A model generated the notes under the pieces. The model was given only the letters and a program-made list of their open reading frames with translations, made no database searches and was not told where the DNA came from. A DNA stretch of 64,000 nt from Jacaranda mimosifolia (taxonomy: Eukaryota > Streptophyta > Magnoliopsida > Lamiales > Bignoniaceae), in contig CM032125.1 of NCBI GenBank assembly GCA_018894105.1, positions 34,085,032-34,149,031 on the forward strand. Reading direction: 5' to 3'. This document shows, piece after piece, positions 34,952 through 47,754 of this stretch. The stretch's first letter is position 1. Each line of letters begins with the position of its first letter. The position numbers and the translations under genes were made by a program.

Positions 34952-35942
34952 ATAATTAGCATATTACTCTAAGCACTTGCAAAAGTTAATTTTATTAAAT
35001 ATGATTAAAATAGTCATTATATATTTTAAATTTTTTATCATTGATTGCTCAATGCTTGTTCATTATTTAGTATGTAGATTTTTTTAATTTTTATTTTATT
35101 TTATTCTATTTTATTTTTTATTTGGTCCGATTCTTATCGGGAATAATGGGATTATATTTTTTTAATACTAAATTATTTGGAATGGAACTAAATAATTTTA
35201 AAATTCCAAAACTGAATAGTTCCATATATACTCAGCTCTTGTTTAGATAAATCATAATTGAATGATTATAATTTTTTTAAACAAAATAATAAAATTAAAA
35301 ATATTATCAAATCATGGTCTTGAACAAATACTCATTTACCATTTCGACATTAAATTGTTACCAGATAAACGATTCTATAAATTTGAACTTATGTTACTAA
35401 CATAAATAAATTTCAAAACTTTCGATGCTTGTTCATTTCGAGCTATTATTCAGTAATTGTTGTGGATTTCGAATCCATCTAGCAATGCAATTATTTATAA
35501 TTATCAACCTTAAATCCTTCGGTCCAAACTAATATAAATTATTTGGAAACTAATTAATAGTGCAATCTTTTTCATGGAAGTTATCACTTGATATTTATAA
35601 ATAAAATAAGTTGCTTTCTCAAAATAAAATAATTATACATTATCGTTACATCAAAATTTATAATCGTCGTCAATCAATGAAACCATTAATTAAGATTATC
35701 ATTTTGGTCGGTTTTGCAATCAAGTTAATTTTGTCATCTCTGCATTTTAATAATAGTATTCCATTTGCAATAACACAAGCCGAAGTATTTAAACTTTAAC
35801 TAACTCATCATAATAGTTTATGAAAAATTCAATATTACTAAAATATTATTTTTATCAATATGTTTATACTTAGGCTGAAAGAGATTACTTAAATTAAGCA
35901 CAATGACAAAATTAATTAGTCTACAACATAAATTAATTTATT
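34952..35942. other. AT-rich intergenic DNA
   Basis: Continuation of the sequence interrupted at 24,115. No gene is seen. Confidence 0.6.
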
Positions 35943-36409
35943 GTCTCTGATAGGGGTCTTCAAGCTCGACAAAAATTATAGATTCAAACTTGAACTCAAT
36001 GAGCTTGTTTTTTGAAGAGCTAGAGCTCGACTCATCAGAAAATTTTAAATCAAATAAAAATATTAAATTATTAATATATCATAATTATTTAATAATAATA
36101 AATAAAATAATTTAAATTATAATTATTAATAAAATATATATTAAATTAGTAATATATTATAAGTATTTGATTATATATAATAAATATTTAAAATTAGAAA
36201 AAATAAATTATTAATATATATTAATTATTTAATTAATATAAAATATTTAAAAATAAAAAAAGCTTATGAGCTGGCAATGAGCTTTCGAACAACTAAAGTA
36301 AAGTTCAAGCTCAGCTCATATTAAAGCTCGAGCTTAAGTCAAGCTATAATCGAGCTTACTCACAAGACTCATGAGTGGGCTCGACTCATTTTACCCCCCT
36401 AGTCTCTGA
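35943..36409. mobile_element. hAT-type MITE with perfect 8-bp target duplication
   Basis: The body at 35,951-36,401 (451 bp) starts taggggtc and ends accccccta. It is flanked by gtctctga at 35,943-35,950 and 36,402-36,409. Subterminal motifs aagctcgac and gagctcgac recur in both orientations. No coding capacity. Confidence 0.88.
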
Positions 36410-36519
36410 ATAGTAACAATTTTTTTTATTAGTTCTTTTCTTAGTCAGAAATAATAATAATAAATTTAAATGGAGTCCCAAATTAAAAAAATGTCCAACT
36501 GAATTGGTCAGACAATTTA

Positions 36520-36932
36520 GGACTTGTTTGTTTATGAATTTTCCAAAATTTTTTCAACTCTCAAAATACAAATAAATAACTCATCACATTCTCCAATTTC
36601 ACTATCCATAATGAAAAAAGGCCCAAAATACCCTCCAAATTCATTTTCTACTTATTCCCCAATATTTAACTCTGTCATTTTTTTGTCCTCCTACCACCAA
36701 TCTATATATACACACACAAATAATTATAAAATATCAATTTCACCTTATCAACTCAAATAAAAGTAATTGACGTGACATATTGTCTCCTCCCAAAATACAA
36801 ATAAATAAATATTTTTTTTTAATTTAATTTCTATTTACCACTCAAAACACAAATAAACAATTATCACATTTCCAATCAAACTTTCCACAAATTATTTTGG
36901 CAAAAAACTCGAAATCATAAACAAACAAAGCC
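36520..36932. mobile_element. Tourist-like MITE candidate, about 413 bp
   Basis: The ends ggacttgtttgtttatga and tcataaacaaacaaagcc are inverted repeats of 15-18 bases. Inside, the phrase acaaataaataa with cacatt(c)tcca occurs three times. Ends of this type and TTA before the left end suggest PIF/Harbinger (Tourist); the right-hand TTA is not preserved. Confidence 0.6.
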
Positions 36933-37896
36933 ACAACAATTGTGAGGCCAAAAACGAATGGCCCACCCCTTATTCAATTATTGAGGTCCAAAAGCCTTGA
37001 TCTGATGAGCTGTAGCCTGTAAGCCAATATGCAAATTCCTGGTTTAACATGCAATGCCTGTTTACATAAAAGGGGCAAAAAGAATTAATAAAGTGAAAGT
37101 TGAGGGCTAAAAATGCTTTTTTCTTTCTCTCCTTTATAATAATATCTATATGCCTACATGGTGAGGTTCGAATTTAAATTTAAAAATCTCTTCAAAAATT
37201 ACTCGAGTGAAAGTAAATATTTACATTCGAAAACGATTTTGCTTAGAGAATTCATTTTGTTGAATCTCATAGTAATTGCTTGAGCTAAAAATATGATATA
37301 AAAATACTTAAATGAAGGACAAAAGACCTCCCATCAAATAAAAGTTAGTGAAATAATATCTAGAAATAATTAGACCTATATATCTACGATAAATAGATCT
37401 TGCCATTATCAATGTATATATATTGGCCAAACTCTAATTAATTGCATGATATTTTAAATTTGCTATTGTATCATTATATATGGGATTAAAATTCAATATT
37501 ACTAAAATTCTCATGCCAAATTTGCGGAACATCCAAATAAGAGTTAATGGTCACATGCTCCTATCCATCCAATATTTAACAAAAATTGCAAAGGTTAGGT
37601 ATTACATGAGGCTAGAATTAACCATTTCGGAAAGTTTGATATCAAATTTGTAAATCACATTATATTTTGGAATTAAAAAGTTATATTTTTTCTTTAAGTA
37701 CTTATTAAGGTAATGTAGAGCTTAAGGTCGGTACCAAACTTGCAAATCACCTTATATCTAGGGATCAAAGTTATAATTTTCCGTGAAACTCCATTAACAT
37801 CAAAGGGGCAAAAAAATAAATCCCTAAAACAATAAAAATAATAAAGTGGAAGTGGTTGGCTAAACGTGCTAATTTTTTTCCTTTAAATTATACATA
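36933..37896. other. AT-rich intergenic DNA
   Basis: No gene is seen. Two stretches (about 37,585-37,690 and 37,715-37,790) share phrases such as aatttg(t/c)aaatcac and ttatat, suggesting an old local duplication. Confidence 0.5.
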
Positions 37897-38690
37897 TAAG
37901 GGCTGTCAGTGGATTGAATTTTAATTCGAATTCGATCCGAATTTTAGAATTTTTATCCGATTAAAATATTCGATGAATTAGATCCGATTATAAATATCCA
38001 TAATCCAAAATAAGTGGATCGGATATAACATTATACAATACGATCCGATAAAGATCTGAATTCGAATTTTATTAAATATATTATTAAATTGATAATTATA
38101 TAGTATAAATTATGTTAATGAAGACTTTTGATTGGAATACAATATATGTGATATTATAATTGATAATGCTCTAATTTTTTTATTTCTTTGAAGCAATTAA
38201 TTTAATAAAGTAATTATATATATGTTTCGTAATATAGCCTAAATACATAATTTATAATGATTTATGCACTGTAAAATATACATTACCAAATGATTAATTT
38301 GATACAAACCCCATGAATTATGCCTTAAATCTTTAGCTTTTGCAATGATATGATAAAAAATTATGAAAAAAAATCTAAATTTGAGCTCTCTTAACTTTAT
38401 AAATATTAAATTTAGATTAAAAGGTAATTTTAAAATCTCATATAATATGTCTTATAAGACGGTTCTTTCTAATAATATAAAAATTTAAAAAATGCCATTT
38501 TTTTTTTTTGATTTTCTTATCGAATCGAATTTTCTTATCGGGTTTCGGATTTTTATCAGATCCGAACATGGAATTGGCGTGCATAAATATTATGAGACTC
38601 GAATTTGAATTCGATTATATATACATATTATCGAATTCAAATTCAAATTATTTTAATTAAATTTAAATTCGATCAGTTGATAGCTCTGCA
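37897..38690. mobile_element. Decayed non-autonomous hAT element, about 0.8 kb
   Basis: Begins taagggctgtcagtgga and ends ttgatagctctgca, an imperfect inverse. The interior resembles the hAT copy at 17,147-18,073 (gaattcgatccgaatt-type motifs near the left end, aattcaaattcaaa near the right). The target duplication is no longer clear. Confidence 0.6.
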
Positions 38691-39146
38691 TGTATATCCC
38701 AAAGGATAACAGATTGTCCAAACTGTATTGATTGCAACAGGACGCTGGGATCCCCCAATCAGACCATGAGAGTGGACCAATCCCAATTCTTGAACATTTG
38801 TTCCCACAGCCCACCCATACTTTACTAATGGCTTTTATTTGCTTGCTAAAAGAACTGTTTCAGATATCAATTTCAAGGACAGATTATGCTGTATTCCCCC
38901 AACTGCCCACCTACCTTATCTTCTTCGTAGGAGGACAGAATCAGGTAAGCTGACAGCAGCATATTTTTCAGAATCAGTTTGTTTCTGTGTATCCATTTAA
39001 TTATTCTCCCAAAAGATGGCTTCCTCGGTTGCTACTCTGCAGGCATCATTGCATCATATATTCATATGTAACCAGAAACTTCTGTACTAACAGAAAAAAA
39101 AAAAAAAAAAAAAGATGTGGGCTTTGGCTGCATTCGGGGTGGAAAA
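38691..39146. other. Unassigned intergenic DNA
   Basis: Somewhat less AT-rich than its surroundings, with an A run at about 39,092-39,113. No gene recognised; the 73-codon plus-strand frame here does not resemble a known protein. Confidence 0.5.
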
Positions 39147-39164
39147 AAACACTACAAGAAAAAT

Positions 39165-39725
39165 GACCTTCAGTGGCACTAACTTAATGACACTTTATAA
39201 AATAATGCCACATAAAAATAATATAGTGACAATTACAAAAAATGTCACCATAAAATAATATTCAGTGACATTTGATAATTGAATGACAAATAAAATCATG
39301 ACATCTGACTCAAAATGCCACCATAAATGTATTTTAAAGGCACTTAACTAGTGCCACTAATGTTTTTCTTAAAATGTCACTCATAGCTAGTTATAATGTC
39401 ATTTTAAAAAAATGTCATAAAATATCTAGTGACATTCTCTTGGTGGCATTTTATAACATAATGACACCTAATAGTACTATGGTGATATTTGTTAAACAAT
39501 AACACTAAAGGTAATATTTTGTGGCGTTTAACTAATAAATATCAAATAAAATAGTGGCATTTGATTGAACATACCACCATAAATGGGCTTTAAAGACATT
39601 TAACTAAGTGTCACCAATTGTTATTAAAAATGGCACTTATATCAAGTTATAGTGTCATTTGTGGAAAATGCCACAATATATTTAATTACACTAATTTAAT
39701 GGCATTTTACAATATAATCACACAA
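39165..39725. repeat. Left subterminal repeat region of the CACTA element
   Basis: Many short copies, in both orientations, of aatg(t/c)cac and tggcattt spaced about 20-40 bases apart. In En/Spm such motifs are the binding sites of the TnpA protein. Confidence 0.85.
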
Positions 39726-40999
39726 TAAAATATTTAATTATTTTTCAAAAAATATAGCTTAAAAAATCACAAAAATATAATAATAGAATTTTATGCATTC
39801 TTTAGAAAAAATAAGAACTTCCTAACTTATTTTTAAAAATTTAATATTCTTATTCAGTCTTTATTATATTAATCACAAAATAATCACTAGTAAAATCTTA
39901 TAAATTCTCATAATATTGCTTTCGCTTTAACAATTTAATCATGCAATGATAAAGCTCCAACTTAATGATTTCAATCGTGCAACAATTATTAGCCAAAATA
40001 TCTTGCTAGCAATTTTCTTTTACAACTATTTCCACTATTACAACTATTTTGATTTCATATTTTTAATTAATAATTTATTAAGTATTCTTCCATATTTAAC
40101 AATTAAATCATTAAGGTAATGAAATTATCATTGGTAACATACCATTTTATTCCTTTTCTAATGTGTAAGTGTTTATCTTTCCCTAACATCAACCATCAAT
40201 TATGGTAATGTGATAAATTCTATCATAATTAAAAATATGTGTATATTGAAAAGAGATTATTCAAATTATTGGAGGGATGACTAAAATGAAGTTAGAGGGA
40301 AACATACTTTTTCATCTAGAATTTCTACAAATTTTCATAATATTCAAGGTTGAAGACCTCAACTGTTTCTTGAAGGTTTGGATCTTCTTATTTGATAGTT
40401 ATTTTCTTTTTTTTTTTTACAAAGTCTCACTTCTTCACAATGTCCGCATGAACAACGGTATGTATATATAGATTATAGGTGTGTTATAACCATGTGCATG
40501 CTAACCGTTTTCTTAAGAGCATTTTATTGATTTATTTATGTTACCCACCTACCTGACATGTAGCAGCTGTTTTTATGATATTTCTTTTGTTGAAATTTTT
40601 AATGCACTTGAACTAACATAAAATTTCTTACACTTGTTCTTGGATACTTTGTTATTAAAATATCTAGAAACTAGATGCCTAAAGAATGATGAGGTGTGAT
40701 GTCAACATTAACTTATCATGCAGTTGTCTGAGGAGTCTAAATATAGTTGTCTTCTTCCTTACTAAGGTTGTTCCACTTCTTTAACCTTCGTTCATTAACG
40801 TGTATCACAGACTCCTTCAAATTTTAGTTCAAAATACGTATCAAGGAAAGCATTGCATATTTATCATCACGCATCATTCTATAATTTCATTTTGATTTTT
40901 TTCTTTTTTTATTTTGATATAGATTTTGATAAATAACCACTAATTTGTTTTAGTAATTTGATTATAATTTAAAATTATTTTTTATATATATAGATTTAA

Positions 41000-43481
41000 A
41001 TGGATCCTTACATGCAATTTCGTCTAAATGAGACTACACCAGTTGAATTGGAGACAAACATGGATGTTGAGCAACATGCTATGAACACAGATGCAGGTAT
41101 TTAATTTTTCAAATAGGAATTTTGTTATTTTTTGAAAAATTAGATTAGATTGTTGTTTTCAATGAAATATTGTACTGTTTAATACTTTCTTGATGATATC
41201 TTTTTTTAATAATACCATGATGTTTATCAGACGCAAGAGTTGTTAGAAACAAGTCTAGAGGCTTTACTCAATTACGTGGTATTTGGGGTAGGCGTGAAGG
41301 TGAAGAACGTTTAAAAGTTAGTTCCAATGAATTTGGACAACCGGATGATGAAAATGCAACAAAGTTGTCCAATTTTATTGGAACTTTGATAAGAGATGGA
41401 AAAAATGCACCACTTATATACTTAAACTGGCACAAAGTTCCTCAAGATTATAAAGATAAAATGTGGAAAATCCTACAGGTGATATACTTTATTATTTTTT
41501 TATATCTTTAAATATTAATTCATTTATTTATCATGTATTTTGAAAATAAATTAATGTTTTTTAGTTATACATGCTATTTTTTTCCCTTGTCATAGACCAA
41601 ATTTGACCTTCATGATTCCTCTAAAACTTGGACGATGCAAAAATTTGGCAAGAAGTTAAGAGATTGGAGGAACCAACTGAAGAAGAAGTATTATAAGAAG
41701 GATTTACCTTTTGAGGAACAGATGAAGTTCAAAGATCCTAGGGTGTATGAGGAACATTTTGAACAACTAATTAAGTTTTGGTCCACTGATCATGCACAAG
41801 AAATAAGCAAGAGAAATCAAACTAGTCGTTCACTTCGCGTTCACAACCACACTACGGGTACAAAAAGTTTTGCCAGAGTTAGAAAAGAGGAGGTCAAATT
41901 CTATCCCTATTTTACTTTTAAATATTTTTTGTTTTTCATGTGATATTTGTTAGGCATTCAACTTTAATTTCATGCTATTACTTAATTCATATGGGTTTAA
42001 TTCCATGATTTGACTTAACTGTAGAAAGAACGACTTGGACATCCTCCTTCTCGAGCAGAATTGTTTAAGCTTTGTTTCACAAAGAAAGATGGCACTCAAA
42101 GTGAGCCTGTCAAAAATGCAATTGTATGTTCTCAATGATGTTATCTAAATAAATAATTTAAATGCATTAAATAATTGATATTCCGTCATGTTTGGGGTTT
42201 GGTTGTAGGTTGGAATGAATGAGAAAGAAAAAGAGAACCCCAATGAGTCGAATGGAGTTGCATCTAAAAACGACTCATACGCACAAATAATGGGTCGAGA
42301 AAAGAATGGGCAAGTTTGCATGTATGGTGCTGGAGTTTGTCCTTCACTTGTGTTCAATGATATCTCTACTCGTGGGGCAAACCAAAATATGATTATTAAA
42401 TCTTTACAAGAGCAGAATTGGGAGTTGAGAAATGAACTTGGTCAGCTAAAATCTCAAGCATTGCAAGTGCAGAGTCATAATAATTTCAATAATGACTCCA
42501 CACAGATCATAATAATTTCAATAATGACTCCACACAGGTGATAATCTTTTCTTAAAGTCAAGGGTCATTCCTTTGATTGTTTAATTTTAATTTACTCAAA
42601 TTAATGCATTATATTTTTTCTTAGGCCCCTGATGATTTGTCTCCAATTTTTCAAGTAGCAAGGCGGAATGATTGGCACCTAACATTTTCTGATACTTTTG
42701 TTAGTTCGGCTGATGACCTTCAGGTGAAATAATTTTATTTACTTAATTTGATTTTAAATCACTGAAAAACTTTTAATTTTTTTTAGTATATCAAGAGTGT
42801 TAATTGCTTTGCATTTTTGCATATGTTGATATAAAGTTGACTTCTTAAATTTAAATAATTAATTCATTTGCATTTATTCTTATGATTTTATATAATATAT
42901 GACAATTATTTTATATTTAATTTCTATTTATTCAAATTATATTTAAACTAGCACAAATTAGAATCCCACTCAAATTAGAACTTATATTATATGTTTTACA
43001 TGAGTGATAGCTTATTCTTGTTCATTAGTTACTCTAATATAGTGCTTTAAATTAATGATCGTTGCATTTATTTCTTTGTTTCTAGATTGGTGCAGTAGTT
43101 TGTTTGAAGAGTATTATTAAGCCGAGTGAAACAGTTGCTATTGGATTGCTGTATAGTACAGATGCAACTAATGAAGTAGGTGGGCAAGAATTGGGATCTA
43201 GTTATTGGCAAATCTATGTGCAAGTTGCGGTAAAGCCAAATGAACGACTAGTTAGATCATATGGACAGTGCAAGATTATTGGTCAAGCTGTTGGAGATAA
43301 CATTGCTTGGCCAAAAGCTTTTGTGGTATGTACTAATATTATTACAACTCTTAAATTTTATAAAATATTAATCTTATTGCTTTATGGAATTATAACTTTT
43401 ATATAATAACAATAATTTATTTATATTATTGTTCTACTTGTGCAGATTTCAAAGGATGTAGATTCTCGCTTTTATGGATGA
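41000..43481 (+). pseudogene. TnpA-like protein gene of the CACTA element
   Basis: Exons 41000-41096, 41231-41478, 41596-41892, 42025-42123, 42209-42537, 42625-42723, 43086-43325 and 43446-43481, all GT/AG. Without one lesion they give 470 residues. The middle part (GIWGRREGEERLKVSSNEFGQP, FGKKLRDWRNQLKKKYYKKD, LGHPPSRAELFKLCFTKKDG) resembles the plant Ptta/En/Spm family (Pfam Transposase_24). The last part (IGAVVCLKSIIKPSETVAIGLLYS, VGGQELGSSYW) resembles the TNP1/En/Spm domain. The lesion is a 32-bp tandem duplication of cataataatttcaataatga and its following twelve bases at about 42,476-42,537, which shifts the frame before the sixth exon. TnpA binds subterminal repeats and aids excision; it is not the catalytic subunit. 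Confidence 0.82.
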
Positions 43482-43799
43482 TTCAAATGGTTTTCGAAGA
43501 TATATTATTTCAAGTCTTGGATTCTCATTTTTATGGTCAATTTTGATCAATGAATTTGAAGTACATTTGGATTCTGGTTTTCTAATAGAGCTATTTATTT
43601 TTGTTATATTTAGTAAAGTACAATCATTTTATATGTTATTGATCAGTGATGTTTCTAAAAACTTATATTTATTTAATGATTTCATTTAATTTGAAATATC
43701 TCCTTTGCTCCATTTCTTTTTATGGTTAATTAAATAATTATTATTGTCTATAAGAATAAAAATCATTATATTATTTTATTAATAAAAATGGCTATTAAA

Positions 43800-44525
43800 T
43801 AATTAGATACCATTAGTGCTCGAAATAAAATGTCCATTTGTTGGGTTTCTTTGGCAAATTGAAATGTCACGAAATAAGTCTTTTGTGACACTACTAAGGT
43901 AACCAAATATAAATATTTCGGCAAGTAAAAGTGTCAAAAAAGTGTTTTTTTGTGGCATTTTTAAATGTGACAATTTATCAGTATTGTGTCATTTTAAAGT
44001 GTCAACTAAATTCTTCTTTTGTGACATTTTAACATGCCGCTAATATATAATTTTCTAGCATGTTTAGATATCATTTAAAATATCTTTTGTGGCATTTTAG
44101 TATATCACTTACTGCTTTTTTTATGGCATGTTACTATGTCATTTAATGAATTTTTTGTGGCATTTTAATATGTCATCTATTATATTTTTCATGACATTTT
44201 AGCATGTCATCAAAAGAAGTTTTTTGTGGCATTTTTGTATGTTACTACATCCATCTTTTGTGGCATATTACTATGTCACTTTAACTAGAAAAATGTGACA
44301 TTTTTCGATGCCATTCAATTCACTTTTTGTGATATTTTAAAATGTCATTAAATATATTTCTTGTTACATTTTATCAATGCCACAATATGATTGAAATAGT
44401 GGCATTTACACCTTTAGCTACACCTCTATAAATGGCATTTTTAAAAAATGTCATTAAATATAAAATTGTCACTATAACATTATTTAAGTGACACTTTTTA
44501 GTGCCATTAAAGACCATTTTTCTTG
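43800..44525. repeat. Right subterminal repeat region of the CACTA element
   Basis: About twenty copies of (g)tggcattt / atgtcact motifs separated by short AT-rich spacers, mirroring the left end. Confidence 0.87.
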
Positions 44526-44533
44526 TAGTTAAA

Positions 44534-44907
44534 GTTGGTGAAAATGAAAGATTTTTATTATATGGCCTTGAAAAAAAACTATTGGGGGTGGCGGGGTGGT
44601 GTTTAGTAGCACAGTCCTTGTCTGAATTTCATCAAATGAATGTCCAGACAACTTCTCATATCAAGATTTTATGGAATCAATACGAATTTTTAGGAAACCA
44701 AGAAAATATAGAAAAGTTTCGATTTGTTCTAATTCAGAATGATTTATTATGGAAATAATAAAATAATAGTAAAATAATTTAATATAAAATGACAACAAAA
44801 TTTAATGTGCTTTGCCGATGTGCTTAATCCACCCGACAAAGAAAATAAAATTTATTTATCTTAAATTAAAGTGTAAGTACAAATTTGAATCCCACAAATA
44901 TCACGAA
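44534..44907. other. Intergenic DNA
   Basis: No gene is recognised. Sequence continues from before the CACTA insertion. Confidence 0.5.
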
Positions 44908-45471
44908 AATATGTAACACTCTCGTTCTAAAATCCATATTGAGAGAATTGCTCAAAAGCAGTAAAAAAGTCCTTATGTTATATTCGTGATACTTTTTTCA
45001 AAAGAAAAAAACTAATATTTATAGTCGAAAACCGAAGCTCAAGGCAGGCCTGTGGGCTTGCATCGTGCGGTGGGGCACACAAAACTATTTGTGCCAAAAA
45101 AAATTCGAACATGGGTAGAAACTTTGAGTTGGGGCGCAAAAACTTGAGCTTCGGTGCAAAGTTACTGTTTACTGCACCCTGGGGTGCAAAAATCTTATGC
45201 CGGGGCGCACGACGCATCTTTTTATGCCCTTTTAGCTCATGTACACACCTTGGCGCACCTTACCTCGTGCCCGGCACGTGTTGTTTTTCCAAAATGCTCC
45301 AAGGTGTGTTCTCGAGTTTGTTTCGATCACTTTACTCCATTTCGCTCTATTTCTTTTGTTCCTTGTCAATTTTATCTCAAATTTCAAGACAAAATCAACA
45401 CGATTCGACTGGCTTTGGAATGAATAGATACTACCAACAGAGAGCCAATTTCCAGAAACTGGAAGCAAATA
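44908..45471. mobile_element. Probable solo LTR, 556 bp
   Basis: A block richer in GC begins tgtaacactctcgttct, a common start of plant Ty3/gypsy LTRs, and ends ctggaagca at 45,467. The tetranucleotide aata flanks it on both sides (44,908-44,911 and 45,468-45,471). A five-base duplication with one lost base would fit. Open frames here are short and not conserved-looking. The weak duplication keeps this tentative. Confidence 0.45.
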
Positions 45472-45920
45472 TTTTCGGACAAACACTTCAATCTTAAGTG
45501 TATCTGAGGAGATGTAAATTGCAAGCAAATCCATGAGACGGGTTGGTCCGTGTTTCAAAACTTCGGAATAGGCAGTGGAGAAACAATGAGCTGTCCATAG
45601 TAACAAGAGCACAAGAGAAAAGCTTGCTTTGATGATAGAAGCTAAAAACTATCACGTATGCATGAAAATGCTTTAATGTTATACATCTAAAAGTAATGGA
45701 TATTAAAGGACGAATCATGAATAATTTTCTATTGCCCAGCATGATAAGGATACTGCCGAGAGATACCTTTTAATTATGGGGTTGGGGTTTGGAATTCATT
45801 TACACATGGCTAACCAACAAGTTCGTAAATTCTCTATCACCAAAATTGCATCTTTATCACACTAAGTGGCTCAAGTTTTAGTTTCGAACCTTTTATCCAA
45901 AGTTATGGACACTTGTGGGA
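45472..45920. other. Intergenic DNA
   Basis: No gene is recognised. Confidence 0.5.
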
Positions 45921-47227
45921 TTAGCTGACTCCTGATTGCAGCATTGGAAAGAATGTCCAGTTGTTCTGACGACCTCCTAGTTCCTTTCGGACAGCTTTGT
46001 CATTTGTCCTCCACCCACAATCAATGGTGGATTTGTCTGATACTTCTCCCTTTGCATTGTTGAAATTGAAATCTTTGTTTGAACCCAGTGAAATGGTATG
46101 ATGCTTCTGGTAACGTTCCAATTCCTTCCCATCTAAAAACCTCCCAGGAATGGCATTCTCACTTTCGCCATTTCTATGTTCTCAACAACTATCTGCATTC
46201 TCGGTCGTTGAATCCTTCTGCTTGGTGGCTTTTGTTATTGCCTCTGGCGGATCTCCTGATGTGATTTGAAGCGAAGGGACTGTCTCCCTCACGATACAAT
46301 TGGAATATCTTCACCAGTCAATTCAAATGAAACTCTATGGTCAATTACACCGTCATCGTTTTGCAATTATGTCACTTCAGATATTTGGTTCTCCAGAAGG
46401 TTACTGTCTCGAGAAGGGGGTTCTCCACCATTAGGTGTCAAGAATCCAGGACCTAGCCTTGAAAGCCCACCATTTGGGTCAAAGTTCCAGAGCCTAGCCT
46501 TGATCCCCATCCGTTTGGTGTCAATGATCCAGAACCAACTCTTAAACCCGATTTATAATTAGAGAAGCGTTCATAGCCAATAAACTTGGGAGCTTCCACC
46601 ACGCGAGATTCAATAAATGTGCGTTTATCAGGGCACTTCTGGTGACTTGATGTGACCACCAGGGCTTCCCGGGTATTGGTAAGGTTGGAATTCATACTGC
46701 GACAGAGAGTATTTCAGATTCGTCCCACTGTTTCTCCGATTCCGAGCTAGGGATGAAGACAAGAGCTGAGCAAAAGGCACTTCTAGTGAAGAAGGTGCTG
46801 TCATTTGGAAAGATTCCGGAGGTGGAGTAAAACAAGCAGTTGATGGTTCAGTGGTGAAGGTAGAAAACACCGGCGGTGAAACTAATTGAGTCTCATGTGC
46901 ATATGGGCCGATAGTGAAAATGAGTGCAGTCCCACCAGGAGAGTATGCATGAACAGAAAGGGATGCGAGGGAAAGTAAACCAGCAGGTCACTGAGTGGCA
47001 GAGGGAGGTTCTGAATGGAGAAAAGAAGCAGGAGAAAGGGGGGGGGGGGTGGCGCTATGAAGGACAACACAATGGTGGCTGATTGGTTCGATCATATCTT
47101 CAACAACAGGAGCTACAGAAACTTGTGCAGTGGGTTCAGAAACAAGAACGGCCTCACCAATTAGTTTGCTGTGCTTGTAAGAACCAATACACTAGTAGAT
47201 ACTCCAGCAGCTTCCCCATCTTCTCTT
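45921..47227 (-). pseudogene. Pseudogene of an At1g76660-like (hydroxyproline-rich) protein
   Basis: Read from 47,227 after an acceptor (tccag) to the stop at 45,921. Recognisable parts in order: KRRWGSCWSIY, then a stop where the family has tryptophan; GEAVLVSEPTAQVSVAPV; a proline run of CCC codons; SPASFLHSEPPSATQ, then a TGA; SVHAYSPGGTAL; IGPYAHETQLVSPPVFSTFT; TEPSTACFTPPPESFQ; SSSLARNRRNSGTN; YPGSPGGHIKSPE; repeated GSLTPNG and GFLTPNG units; ISEVT followed by a stop; VDHRVSFELTGEDI; and the end NWTFFPMLQSGVS. These features match the uncharacterised plant family of At1g76660 as I recall it. The several nonsense codons and apparent frame changes in the repeat region show it is dead. No first exon could be placed upstream. 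Confidence 0.85.
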
Positions 47228-47754
47228 CTGGAGTGAAAATGTACAGGATTATTAGTTATTAGGCTTTGATTTTTCAGTGCTTTTTAAGCTTTTCTCCCTT
47301 CAAACAACTCATAATATAAAGTCATAATGGATAACAAGCACACAGAGATCCGCAGCAAATGAAACTGATTTGTAAAGTTACATCATTGGAAACAAATCTC
47401 AACATGAAGTTACTTTTATTCTATCTACAAACAGACTTGTAGAAAGTGATTACTTTGGGCAGCAAAACTGAAAATTTTAACAAGAATAATTAGAAAGACA
47501 AGTTGCTGCTCCAAATTTATGAGTAGCATTGGTACAGCAGGCTGTAAGTCCTGGTCTTTTAGACCTACATGCAGTAAGCCGGCTCACACCCAAGCAAGAT
47601 CACTGATGTCCTCATCAAGCCAACTTATTTTGTACCTCATTAGCCAATTTGGAGAACTTTAAGGCTCAGTCCACTAACTGAACTCCAGAATATATGTACC
47701 ATCTTCAGCATGCTTAGTAGTTTCTACGTCAGTATTCTTAATTGTATCCGTCAA
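47228..47754. other. Sequence upstream of the pseudogene
   Basis: May include former intron or leader of the At1g76660-like gene. Nothing coding is recognised. Confidence 0.5.

Larger units (their letters stand above)
39150..44530 (+). mobile_element. CACTA (En/Spm) element, 5,381 bp
   Basis: Starts CACTACAAGAAAAATGACC and ends with the inverse ggtcatttttcttgtagtg, here read as gaccatttttcttgtagtt with the last base changed. It is flanked by the 3-bp duplication aaa (39,147-39,149 and 44,531-44,533). CACTACAAGAAAA ends and a 3-bp target duplication define this superfamily. Both ends carry dense subterminal repeats. It encodes a TnpA-like protein but no TnpD-type transposase that I can find, so it would depend on another element for movement. 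Confidence 0.93.

Noticed and set aside
38732..38953. 73-codon plus-strand frame in less AT-rich DNA
   Set aside because: Looked briefly like an exon, but there is no matching exon nearby and no recognisable domain.
45111..45612. Frames of 128 and 126 codons on opposite strands
   Set aside because: They lie within a probable solo LTR and look unlike proteins.
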